A stretch of DNA of 33,875 bases from Branchiostoma floridae (GCF_000003815.2 NC_049980.1:1066415-1100289); one strand, 5' to 3'; shown: positions 11,201 through 19,947, numbered from the stretch's first letter. Program-made: numbers and translations. Notes: generated from the sequence alone by a model not told the origin.

Positions 11201-14200
11201 TCTATCAAGAAATGACTAGTGTGAATGCGTATGCCTGGTTTTGCATTCTTAAAGAAAAACAGACCTAACGTTATCGGAGATGCGGATTTCTCTACTGCTA
11301 CGTTTGTAAGCCCTCGCTAGCTCATTTCAACCAATCTACCTGCCCCTCCTTTGTAGCGATGATTTAGCTTTAGATGTGCACCTGTGTTTGCTTTGTATGA
11401 ACATGGATCTTCAAGCAAGCCAAACAATCATAAATAACGTTTGTGACCGAATTGTTAGCAGCGACACCTAGCTGCAGTGCGTGATAGACCATACGGAAGG
11501 TGACAGAAGGTCACCAAAACATTGGTTGTTCTTGTTAATACCTTAGTTGTGAATAGAGAACTTTGTTATCCAGTGATTTTTCAATGTGACGAAATCAGAG
11601 ATGGATATACTTACCTGCGGTCTGCTGAGACAGCTTGTTGTTCTGACATTTCTTGAAGCCGCCGCCGATGCTGATCCCCAGGAAGGACGCCTTGGCCTCA
11701 TTACTGAGACACGACTTCTGCTGCTCGTCGCTCAGACCTGGAGTAGGGGAAAGCAACGTCACCATTGAACTATTATTTACTGTAAACATGTGTTTGTAGA
11801 GTGACGTATCAAATTTTAATTTTTTTGGGTCAATAAACCCAAGGAGATCTGCTTCGTCACTCTGACCTGGAGGAACGAACATTAACCAATGAAATGGCGT
11901 CTTTGACGGGTTTCTGAAAAGGTTTAACAAAAGTACGTTTATGAAGATTAGATATTCAGGTTTTAAATTATTTACAGGCAATTCAATCTCTTTGACTTGA
12001 TACAATTCCGCACGTTTTAAGTGACGTCCATCGCTCTTCTTTAGCGACACTAGAATGAACTGGCAGAACGATTCAATGGTCATTCTAGTGACGCTGAAAA
12101 AGAGTGATGGATGTCACTCAAAATGCTCGGAAGTAAATCTCCTAATCTTATCCAGTGTAAAGATTGAATTGATCTTCAAACATTTAACAAAAGAAGTTTG
12201 ATTCTTCATCAGACGGAACACTACAGCTAGCTCTGCTCCTCGCTCAGACCTGGAAGAACGAACGTTAGCCAATGAAATTTACTTTTGACCCATTACTGAA
12301 GTCACGTGTTCATAGAGTCGGATCAGTCGTAGGTTTTCTCAGCTTTAATCCTTAGTCAATGAGCAGCTGCTATTTCTTCCACAAGCCGTTCCTTCTTGAC
12401 CTGGCCATTCTTATCTGCAAGAGAAGGGATATTTTACTTTGTGCGATGGCATAAAAACATTCTAGTCTGAAGTCAGGGACATGTCATTAAGATCACTAAA
12501 ATGTTCATTACAAATGAGTGCCCTTAGGCTAATTGCAAGAGTGAATATACATATGAGACAAACGTTGATATCTTCAGACGTAATATCCTTTAGATATGAT
12601 AAATGGAGATCCTTGCCTGCATGTTAGCAACTTATGAATTGAAATTGATACACGAGTTGAAACCTACCCGACTCGGTAAGGTTGCGGCGGTTGTACCTGT
12701 ACGCGTACCGGTACTGCCCACCCAGCTTGCCCGCTGACACGTAGTGCGTCCCGAAATCAACTATCAGCTTCTTGTATTCCGCGTAACTGTACACCACCGG
12801 TAACTCCTCCAGCGCTCTGTGCAGATAAAGAGGACAGATAACATCATGAGGCGTCTCACATTGAATTTTGAAGAACATTCGACAATAGGCGAGCTCATGG
12901 TACAAATCGCGCATGCGTGGCGAGATGCATTATGGCTAATAGGTCAAAGTTAAAGGTCCCTGAGATATAACTAAAACACATCTGGACATGTATCAAGCAT
13001 ATAAACATAGAACAGACCCAATCAACTTCCACCACTATCTAAAAAAAACAAAAAAAAATACACAATAAGTCTACAAACACCCAATACATTTCCTGCAGGT
13101 CCAAGGTCTACGGACTCTTATTGATTGTTATTCCGTTCATGTCAAAATAAATTTGTTTGGAATTTATCCTTGTCAGCAAGACTAGTCTCTTTTATCCTTG
13201 TCAGCAAGACTAGTCTCTTTTAACGGGTTTGCTCAATACAAGACCATTAAACTACTTACAGACAATGGAGTAAGCTGATGGATGATGGAAGTTAACCGTT
13301 TTAGTACTAGTAGCCACCGACTAGTTGGGCAGACCTGACTTGACTGTTAACTAACAACTAAACTAATAGATAAATAAATAAATACAAAGGTTGGGAGTTG
13401 CCTGTAGAAGCTGTCTGACAGAATGAAGTTGCTGCCGCCGTTAATCCTGAACTGCGCAAGCTCGATCTGGTTGGAGACGGTAAACAGGGCGGAGTCCGAG
13501 TCCTGGCTGGACTTGAGGACGTCATGGTTGCCATGGGACTGGCTGCTGGCGACCTCAGCGCTGGCTGTGAACACCTGATCATGAGAGGAAAAAAAACTTA
13601 AGCAAAAAAAGACCCAATGGTTATAACTTTACATGATTGTGAAATAATTATACCACAGATTATGGCCATAAAACGCAGAAATGATAAGTGCTTGACCCAA
13701 AAAAATGAAAAATGTGACCAAAAAATATGAAAAAATAGCCAGACTGTAAGTAGGGTTTCAAATGTCATCTTAGTTATATCTTCCATGATGTTTGACGGCT
13801 TATATTTGTAAGAGGTCTTCAATTTCTTAAGTAGTTTTAACCCTATTCAGACCGGGGGGGGGGGGGGGGGGCTTTTGAGGCCTGCGCCAACTTCGATGTC
13901 CTATAACGCCAGAACGCCTTACGCTAAAGCCACCAAATTTGGTGAGTTTTCCTAAAATATTGTTGTTTCAAATTTATTTGCTATATTACTGCTATTTTGT
14001 TACATAAATAAAATCTTATATTATTTAGTATATCTTTCATAATTATATATGCATAAATTATGCTAATTTGATGACGTCATCAGCCCAAAATCCAAGATGG
14101 CGGACCGTATGGCCAGATCAAGAATAAGAAGCTAATTATCCATTAAAATTTGTAACTACCTGGTATTTTTTCATCAAAAACCATATGAATGAATGAATTT

Positions 14201-17200
14201 AGTCTATTTCCATTGCCCTTTGTGTTTATTTGTTGCAAAAAAAGGATTTTTAAAAATTCAAGGTGGTGGACATAATATGGCGGAGTCTAACTCGTATCTT
14301 AGATGTGCATGACGTCATCTTACGTCAACGTAACGTCAAATACTCGTCAGATATTATGTCGATATCATGTCCTGAAAATTTGGTGGCCCTACGGCACGTC
14401 GTTCAAGAGTTAGAGGGCCTCAAAAGCCCCCCACCCCACCCCCCCCCCACCCCCCCGTCCAGGGATGACCAAAAAAGCCCGGTCTGAATAGGGTTAAGTG
14501 GCAAGTACTAGTGTTAGACCAGATCTTAGGAGAATCTTACCGAGAAAGAGGTTGACGCATCTGTATGGATGTCCCGCTGTCTCTTGGCGGAGGTGTCCTG
14601 ATAGAATTGTTTAGAGCTGCTGAACTGTTCCGCACGGAAGGACGTGTCGGCAACCACCTGGCGGGGAGGAACAAGTTTTTGGACTCTTTTTTTTTTTACC
14701 TTTCGAACCAAAGTCTGTCAGGTCGTGTAGCGTAGCTGCAGGGAGTTTGGCCCAGAACCCAGGTCCTAGGTTCGAATCCTGTCGTGCTACTGATCCCTGC
14801 GAAAGGTACTTTACACTATTTTCCTCACTCCAACCAGGTTTCGCCTACCAATACCATGAATAAAAATCCACTGACCCTCACCTCACCAGTCCCATAGCTC
14901 AACCAACCTTTATCTTTACCATTTTATCAACCAAAACCCATGTTCATTGTAGGCGATTCATTGTTCTCCCACGATTCCCCCAAGAGAAGGAAACTTGATC
15001 ATGATTCTGGGTTTAAGTCAAGTGGGGATACTCCAGAACCAGGCAACAATGCTTGAAAATTCTCCTTGAAGTACGTCTGGAGTTGTGTCGTGGGATAGCA
15101 GTGGCTGAGGAATTTACCGCTTGCTCCCTTCACCCACCCATATGAAATATGGCTTCAATCGCATGTGAGGGCAATATCTAATGTTTGGTATCTTTCTAGG
15201 ACAAAGGAAACAGTGGAAGCGTACCTGGAACCTGTAGAACTGGGTGTTATGCGGCAGGCGGAAGGTTTTCCCATGGTCTCCACTGTAAACAATCCTGCAC
15301 TGACCGCCATATTTGGAGTTGTCCAAGACTTGCCCACTCAGCTCCTCTGTTAGAACGTTATACCTGCAGAGAAAGAAAACCGCCATATTCTCCATGGCCA
15401 TTTCAAATGAAAGGGAAGAAATTAAGTGGAGTAAAAACTTACTATGTAAGTGGCAGATACACAGTGATTTAGTCGCACTTAACACCAGTCCGGTTCCGGC
15501 TGGGGCCCTGCCGATGTTTTCATGTTTCACGATTAGGTTACGGCCTGGATCCGATGTGTGCTTTTTGACGGAGACCCAGAATGATTTAAAATCAACGGAG
15601 GCCCGATGGAGCCCAGAAATGGCCTGCTGGACGCCAGTGATTACCACGGAGCGCGTCCGAAAGTGCAACAGCCGTATACTACCCACCGGGGCATCGGTTT
15701 GGAATGTGACTGACTGAAGCTAGGGGTGGGTACCGGTACAGGTCCAGAGGATCAGGTCCAGGTCCGGACCTGAAATTGGACCTCGTCAGACTGGTCACCA
15801 CAGTCGTCATCGCCGTTACACCGGAAACTGGCGGGAACACAGCGGCCTTGGGAGGGGGAACGAAAGGTTGAGTTTGAGAGATATCTTTAGCGATAAGACA
15901 AGTTATGGCGTTGACTAGTGTACTAGTTCTACTTCTACTTCTACACAATACTTGACAAAACCCCGCATGGGCCGGGTATGTGTGTGACTGTGTGTGTATC
16001 ATCATGAGTGTGTATGTGTGCGTGGGGGGGGGGGGGGGGTGCTGCTGCGTGTTTGTGATAACGTAATATAGAGAGAATCGGGCTCTTTCCCATAACGGAA
16101 CCTGTACAACAAATTACAACTTAGCTGTAGGGCTTTCAACGCAGTGATCTCTAGGAAAACGAACTTGGAAGTCAAAATTGAGCTTTGTCGGCATACATGA
16201 AAAAATAGAGGTGTTTATGCATGTTTATTTGTGTTTTATCTCTCCTTTAACTGTCCACTGGCCGCTATTCTTTCTGAACAGATGAAAATACATAGAACAC
16301 ATATACAACATAAAATATGAAAAGCTACAATTAAAGATATAGAGGATGCTTCAAATTACCCTAAGAGAGGTTTGCGCTCTTTATTTTTGCATTGTTTTCA
16401 TTCTATGCTTTGTGACTGTTCTCGACAGTATGTGGCAAAAGTCCCGAAAACATATGCATGTGGCCACTTTACCTGTTTTTTGTGACACATTTGAACTGTC
16501 CCGAGGTGCATCCCGAGGTTAGAGGGCAGGTTCTGTCGGGGCTGCACCCTCGGGTCTCCACCAGCGGCTTGGTGCAAGGAGAACCGCCGAACTGCGACGG
16601 CCGGACTAGCGGAGAGTAACGGGACTACAGCAGAGAAAACCAATATACCTAGATTAGATTACGCAGGTCGGATCTTTCGATATCATCCCTAAGAGCATTG
16701 GGTTTTGCATCCACAAGGAGAAATTTTAATATTTTGACAGCTGTCTAACACTGCCTGATGACAAAGTTACCCTTGATGTACATTTTTGTTTGTACTTACC
16801 TAAAGTTGTCAAGAATTTTGCATACCACTATTGGTGCATATCTCCTACTCATGTTTCCTTCTTTGTCTTGTTGAACTAACATGCGTAAGCACTGTACTGG
16901 AGTGACAATAATGTCATGCAATGTCATGGTACAACATTGTCAAGAATTTTGCGTACCACTACTGGTACATATCTCCTACTCGGGTTTCCTTTGTGTCTTG
17001 TTGATCTTTACATACGTAAGCACGGACTATGCTGGGGTGACAGTAAAGAAGGCAAGGGTCAAATCGCTTCTTTATGAAAACTCTCCCAATACGTGCGTGA
17101 ATGAGTGAAGCGGAGTCTCTATGCTGCCATGGGGTCTCGAGTTTCACTACGAAAGGTCTATATCCTTCTGACTCCATTCTAACTCTATATTCATTATACA

Positions 17201-19455
17201 TAAATCTATTATGAAGTTGCAATTGTTTAACATGGGTAATATCGTCTTTATTTCAACTAAATGGGATAATATATCATGTGTAACACTTAATGAACTTGGC
17301 CTCTAGCCATGTTTTAAGTATTCAGATCCAATATGTACACATGTTCGTGACTTCTCCTGCACTGATAATGATCTGGAAAACAAACATTCGTGGCATGCAT
17401 ATGTGTACATCAGTCGTAACAAACACGGACCTTGGCCTGTAAAAACTGCCGTACAGCCCACTTGTAAGGGGTTTCCTAAGTGATGTTACAAAATTATTCT
17501 TGTGCTGTACAACGTAACTTGACCTAAATTCGTTCTAGCAGAGGAGACAGACCCGAAAACATAGCCTTAAGGTAAAAACGATACTTGTAAACCGTATCGT
17601 TGATCGGATCTTTGGAAGAGATAGGAAGTGAAACAAAACACATGTTCGCCGTGTCATGAATTTCCCGGTGGAAACATCAGCGCGAAAACGTCGAAAATGA
17701 AACCACCGCGAACATTTCGCCTGCCGCCGCCTCTAGGGACTCTAGGATTTGGAGCAGGTTGCGAGAATGCATAGGGTATCGGGGCTATTACTATTTTTCA
17801 GGATGGTTATGACAATTAACCGTCGTCTTTGGGGGTATCCCCTATTTAGATATAGGTGTGTGAAATGCCTGAATTGAATTTAGTGTTTCTGCGTGTAGCA
17901 GAGCACCAGAACTTGCCCTACAGCGTTGTCAGCCTTCTTGAATCTAGGGCATTTACGGAGGAGGGACGGATGGGATAATTACCTCCATTATATGTTCATG
18001 GAGGTTACATTTTCAGTAGTGTTTGTGTGTGTGCGTGTGAACAAGATAGCTTTAGAACGGCTGAGTGGATTGGTTTAATGCTTGGTGTGTTGGTAGGTAA
18101 AGCTGGAAATGATTAGAATTTAGGCCCCCTAGCGGCTTCCCTTGGTACTGCAGTGCAACTTTCGGTTTTGCTATCTCATGTTATGAACAAGCTATGGTCA
18201 CGGTATTTGGGTGTTAGATAGCACTTGTACTCAGGGAGAAGTGACATAAGCCGGACTTTCTAATTTGCATAATTAATGAGGAAATTACATAATGCCATTG
18301 TTTCCCGTAACTGGACTTCAATAAATGCAACACATGTCTCCTCCTGCATGTTCGGTCAGTCATGACCGTCGTGACCTGCCATAGGACACATGTAACTTTC
18401 TTTTATCTTTGAATAAAAACTGATTTTACTATGGCACATAAGCTTAATATGCAAATGACGAATTGGTTTGCATAATCTATGAAAAATGGATTAAAATGAT
18501 AAATGACGGGAATTCTATACTTGTGACATGTGTATGTTAGCCAATGATGAACATCACCATGCACAAAAGTCATTTGCATAAAGTTCCAAATATTTCATAG
18601 AGGTATGAGGTCGCTAGTTGGTAAAATGTTTTCCTTCTTTACCTGTGTGTGTAAGCACGGATCGCAGACGGACCAGTCCCCAAAATCTCCCACCTGACAG
18701 TCCACAGGGCACGTGAAGGTGTTACACGGCTGGGACGGGAAACAAAGATCAGCGTTCTTGTTACATGTTTTAAGACCATGTTGATTTGATTATTATTTTA
18801 AGTAATTTATATGGATGATATCCTCTTGGAACTTTAAACTGATGCGAGTCTGGAAATAAAGAAAACGTTTGGTCCAAAAAAGGTTGCCTTCGGTATGGTA
18901 TACCGAACAATTGATTTTTTTTCATATTTTTTTTTATTTTACATTCTTGACTTTGGAATTTACTTTGCCATTTTGACATTAAAGACCGTTTCCAGACATT
19001 TATTTTTCCAACTATCTGTGCTCATTTTCAACTGCTTTGTATCATTTACAGTATGGCCGGAACTCTTTTTAACGGCCTCAAATTTATACGCGCGCTGATT
19101 TCACCCATATTTTCAAATCAACATTGTCTTACCTTTCGTTGCAACATACATTCCACACAACTGTCCATCTATTGGCAAGAATACTCACCTGTGTATCCTG
19201 CAGCGAAGGACATGGCGTCCCACCGTGCGCTGCCGGCACGATCACGGTGCGGGAGCGGGTGTGCGTGCCGCCGCCGCAGCTGGCCGAGCACGCTCCTCAC
19301 GGGCTCCAGTCTGCCACCGCGCAGTTCTGCGGGAGCGGCGGCGGGGGAGGGGCTCTTCTCCGCCGCCGGCGCCTCCAACTCTGACCGGTCCCCAAACTCG
19401 TTGCCAGCACGGCCATGGCGAGTAGGAAAGAAACAGTCTTGTATCGACCCTTCAT
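7962..19455 (-). CDS. Membrane-anchored terminal-complement-like MACPF protein (TSP1-TSP1-LDLa-MACPF-EGF-TSP1-TM), 13 exons, 5' part damaged
   Basis: Exons (minus strand): 19455-19189, 18729-18643, 16624-16473, 15846-15782, 15363-15225, 14657-14541, 13574-13402, 12816-12668, 11737-11615, 11097-10940, 10640-10415, 9852-9667, 8203-7962. The domain order matches vertebrate C6/C8 (pore-forming membrane attack complex subunits). The MACPF signature is [12 protein letters not shown], followed by SAGKLGG. The last exon adds a transmembrane helix ([20 protein letters not shown] onward), a basic stop-transfer KYRRHGR and a short tail, so the protein is predicted to be a type I membrane protein rather than a soluble subunit. 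The complement-control and FIM modules that follow in vertebrate C6 are absent. Problems: in-frame TGA at 19299-19297, a phase clash between exons 3 and 4, a weak exon 4 donor, a missing LDLa-to-MACPF linker and a GC donor at exon 7. A minus-strand AATAAA lies at 7654-7659. Domain calls are firm; whether the gene is functional is open. Confidence 0.8.
8453..9090. mobile_element. Large foldback element in MACPF intron 12
   Basis: A roughly 100-bp inverted repeat (8592-8692 against 8972-9072) has high identity, including AATTCTTTTCTAT and CGTAGTGC and CTCACTGCATTC in both arms. The whole region is strikingly rich in GAATG/CATTC. Outer ends GGGCCTTTACAC and its loose complement with TTA on both sides suggest a Harbinger-like MITE, tentatively. 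The short frames read across it are chance. Confidence 0.6.
9667..9852 (-). CDS. MACPF gene, exon 12 (C-terminal TSP1 domain)
   Basis: A 186-nt symmetrical phase 1-1 exon, acceptor GTACAG and donor GTGATA. It encodes [20 protein letters not shown] and then [18 protein letters not shown]. WxxWxxCSxxCGGG and the CDNP motif identify a TSP1 repeat of the type that ends C8 and C6 cores. Confidence 0.87.
9950..10250 (+). repeat. GC-rich dispersed repeat, copy 1 (MACPF intron 11)
   Basis: Contains GGGCCCTG, TGTTTCACGATTACGTTAC and CCGAAAGTGCAA in an order shared with 15480-15690. Confidence 0.4.
10415..10640 (-). CDS. MACPF gene, exon 11 (end of MACPF and EGF-like module)
   Basis: A 226-nt exon, phase 0 in and phase 1 out. 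It encodes [16 protein letters not shown], then [16 protein letters not shown] and [15 protein letters not shown]. The six Cys follow the EGF-like module fused to the MACPF C terminus in C6, C7 and C8. Confidence 0.87.
10940..11097 (-). CDS. MACPF gene, exon 10 (MACPF, second hairpin and C-terminal part)
   Basis: A 158-nt exon, phase 1 in and phase 0 out, acceptor TTGGCAG and donor GTAAGA. It encodes [20 protein letters not shown] and ends with [18 protein letters not shown]. Both are typical of complement MACPF domains: the x-K-G-G turn and the NPAVI strand. Confidence 0.86.
11615..11737 (-). CDS. MACPF gene, exon 9 (MACPF, Cys pair before second hairpin)
   Basis: A 123-nt symmetrical phase 1-1 exon, acceptor CTCCAG and donor GTAAGT. 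It encodes [20 protein letters not shown] and then [17 protein letters not shown], with the conserved Cys pair and NKLS seen in C6-type MACPF domains. Two decayed copies of its 5' end lie upstream in intron 8. Confidence 0.82.
11849..11901 (-). pseudogene. Exon-9-like remnant A
   Basis: An acceptor CTCCAG at 11867 is followed by [10 protein letters not shown], similar to GLSDEQQ at the true exon 9. The match to exon 9 covers only the splice site and first codons. The flank is strongly similar to remnant B. Confidence 0.4.
12004..12133. repeat. Foldback hairpin in MACPF intron 8
   Basis: Arms of about 55 bp (12004-12060 and 12078-12133) share TCATTCTAGTGNCGCT and GTGACNTCCATC in inverted orientation around a 20-bp loop. 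Confidence 0.65.
12232..12282 (-). pseudogene. Exon-9-like remnant B
   Basis: Acceptor CTTCCAG then GLSEEQS and a stop. Shares GAACGAACRTTARCCAATGA with remnant A on the plus strand. Confidence 0.42.
12668..12816 (-). CDS. MACPF gene, exon 8 (MACPF signature)
   Basis: A 149-nt exon, acceptor TGCACAG and donor GTAGGT. It encodes [14 protein letters not shown] and [20 protein letters not shown], which fits the MACPF pattern Y-x6-[FY]-G-T-H-[FY] and the glycine-rich bend after it. This is the strongest single piece of evidence for the family. Confidence 0.9.
13163..13218 (+). repeat. Perfect 28-bp tandem duplication
   Basis: Two identical 28-mers starting TTTATCCTTGTCAGCAAGAC at 13163 and 13191, in MACPF intron 7. 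Identity suggests a recent event or polymorphic site. Confidence 0.8.
13402..13574 (-). CDS. MACPF gene, exon 7 (MACPF), GC donor
   Basis: A 173-nt exon entering in phase 0 and leaving in phase 2. It encodes [20 protein letters not shown] and later [12 protein letters not shown]...LSDSFY. The exit that fits exon 8 uses a GC donor (AG/GCAACT) rather than GT. The nearest downstream GT would put exon 8 in the wrong frame. Confidence 0.76.
13841..14493. mobile_element. MITE with TTAA target duplications (piggyBac/Kolobok-like)
   Basis: Terminal inverted repeats CCCTATTCAGACCGGG and its complement are flanked by TTAA at 13837-13840 and 14494-14497. The ends continue into homopolymer G and C runs and a matching CTTTTGAGGC. 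The 653-bp body is AT-rich without a transposase. It lies in MACPF intron 6. Confidence 0.8.
14541..14657 (-). CDS. MACPF gene, exon 6 (MACPF, first transmembrane-hairpin region)
   Basis: A 117-nt phase 0-0 exon, acceptor CCGCCAG and donor GTAAGA. It encodes 39 polar residues ([20 protein letters not shown] onward). By position this is the region that becomes the first membrane-inserting hairpin in complement MACPF proteins. Confidence 0.76.
14715..14905 (+). mobile_element. tRNA-derived SINE in MACPF intron 5
   Basis: A tRNA-like head contains an A-box-like TAGCGTAGCTGCAGGG and a B box GGTTCGAATCCTG at the right spacing, ending near 14795. A non-tRNA body follows (GCGAAAGGTACTTTACACTA). The anticodon arm region does not fold as a working tRNA, so this is a SINE and not a tRNA gene. 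Confidence 0.65.
15225..15363 (-). CDS. MACPF gene, exon 5 (MACPF domain start)
   Basis: A 139-nt exon with acceptor TCTGCAG and donor GTACGC. After one nucleotide of a split codon it encodes [20 protein letters not shown] and then [10 protein letters not shown]. This matches the opening strand of MACPF domains in C6/C8 (YN.LT...VLDN..YGG.C). It needs a preceding exon that ends in phase 2, which was not found between 15364 and 15780. Confidence 0.82.
15480..15780 (+). repeat. GC-rich dispersed repeat, copy 2 (between MACPF exons 4 and 5)
   Basis: Contains GGGGCCCTGCCG, TGTTTCACGATTAGGTTACG and CCGAAAGTGCAAC, matching 9950-10250, then a GGTCCGGACC-rich part touching exon 4. Fills the interval where the LDLa-MACPF linker exon is expected. 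Confidence 0.45.
15782..15846 (-). CDS. MACPF gene, exon 4 (LDLa core)
   Basis: A 65-nt exon after a CCCAAG acceptor. The only frame giving an LDLa domain reads [20 protein letters not shown], which contains the acidic calcium-binding cluster. The following donor GTCCAA is weak. A repeat rich in GGTCCGGACC begins directly downstream and may have replaced the original donor and the next small exon. Confidence 0.68.
16473..16624 (-). CDS. MACPF gene, exon 3 (rest of TSP1-2, start of LDLa)
   Basis: Acceptor CTGTAG, donor GTAAAG, 152 nt entering in phase 0 and leaving in phase 2. It encodes [17 protein letters not shown] and an LDLa start [12 protein letters not shown]. The exit phase does not fit exon 4, which needs phase 1. 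The last codons include a run of six A (plus-strand T6 at 16476-16481); five would restore the frame. Confidence 0.78.
16806..17050 (+). repeat. Tandem duplication, period 131 bp
   Basis: TTGTCAAGAATTTTGC at 16806 and again at 16937, followed in both by CATATCTCCTACTC and TTTCCT...GTCTTGTTGA. Lies in MACPF intron 2. Confidence 0.65.
17985..18610 (+). repeat. Dispersed repeat with GT-rich head and TTTGCATAATTAATGA motifs
   Basis: GGAGGTTACATTTTCAGTAG, a GT tract and AACGGCTGAGTGGATTGG are followed by TAATTTGCATAATTAATGAG and a second degenerate copy. Related pieces lie at 6690-7060, 21190-21480, 26845-27110 and 28540-28630. In MACPF intron 2. Confidence 0.5.
18643..18729 (-). CDS. MACPF gene, exon 2 (end of TSP1-1, start of TSP1-2)
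   Basis: An 87-nt phase 0-0 exon with 29 codons, acceptor CCCAG and donor GTAAAG. It encodes [20 protein letters not shown] and then VCDPCLHTQ. The Cys spacing closes the first TSP1 domain and opens a second of the C6 type (WSxCDPC). Confidence 0.8.
18775..19095 (+). mobile_element. Family A element, diverged copy in MACPF intron 1
   Basis: Begins CCATGTTGATTTGATTAT, has ATATGGATGATATCC and a GGTATGGTATACC segment like that of the other copies. The right end is not clear. Confidence 0.5.
19189..19455 (-). CDS. MACPF gene, exon 1 (signal peptide, start of TSP1-1), contains in-frame TGA
   Basis: The ATG at 19455-19453 opens a leader ([20 protein letters not shown]), then QSW, seven Arg, Ala and five Pro before NCAVADWSP. 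Codon 53 is TGA (19299-19297) exactly where the second Trp of WSxW belongs. The frame then continues without a break through [17 protein letters not shown] to a CAG/GTGAGT donor in phase 0. The 89-codon exon is therefore a good TSP1 exon with one nonsense change. The GC-rich CGG repeat encoding the Arg run is unlike the rest of the gene. Confidence 0.72.
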
Positions 19456-19539
19456 CGCTGGCTCAATGTTGATGTAACTGGAAGCTCAACCGAGCAGTAT
19501 TGACAGTTTTGCTTCCGTTTACATCAAAGGCCTTGTGAC

Positions 19540-19589
19540 TGACTCAAAAGGTGTTTGAACAGGAAGTACATGTAGTTTCGATGACGTAA
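19540..19589 (-). promoter_or_regulatory. Possible proximal promoter of the MACPF gene (AP-1, CRE and ETS-like sites)
   Basis: Within 135 bp upstream of the ATG there is a TGACTCA (AP-1 consensus, 19540-19546), a TGACGTAA (CRE-like, 19582-19589) and an AGGAAGT (ETS-like, 19561-19567). No TATA box is seen. Such short sites occur by chance, so this is suggestive only. Confidence 0.25.
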
Positions 19590-19772
19590 CTTCCAAATCG
19601 GTTTTGACTACGTAAACTCACCTCAAAGCATGCAAGGATGGCTTAATCTGAAACTTGTAGGGATGGAACTAAAGAAAGTTTTGGATTATTTTAGAAGTTT
19701 CCTTGAATTTATATGAATTACAGAGACAGTATTTGGCGTATGTTGTTGTTGGAGGGGGGAGGTTCTGGTGTC

Positions 19773-19774
<2 letters not shown>

Positions 19775-19810
<36 letters not shown>

Positions 19811-19814
19811 ACAC

Positions 19815-19910
<96 letters not shown>

Positions 19911-19914
19911 ACAC

Positions 19915-19947
<33 letters not shown>

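Noticed and set aside
14725-14795. tRNA gene
   Set aside because: A and B boxes are present, but the stems do not close properly and a SINE body follows.
15114-15717. Long plus- and minus-strand frames overlapping MACPF exon 5
   Set aside because: Only 15225-15363 on the minus strand has conserved protein content; the rest is intron and dispersed repeat.
19053-19472. Three plus-strand frames of 66-139 codons opposite MACPF exon 1
   Set aside because: GC-rich shadow frames; the minus strand has signal peptide, TSP1 motif and splice site.
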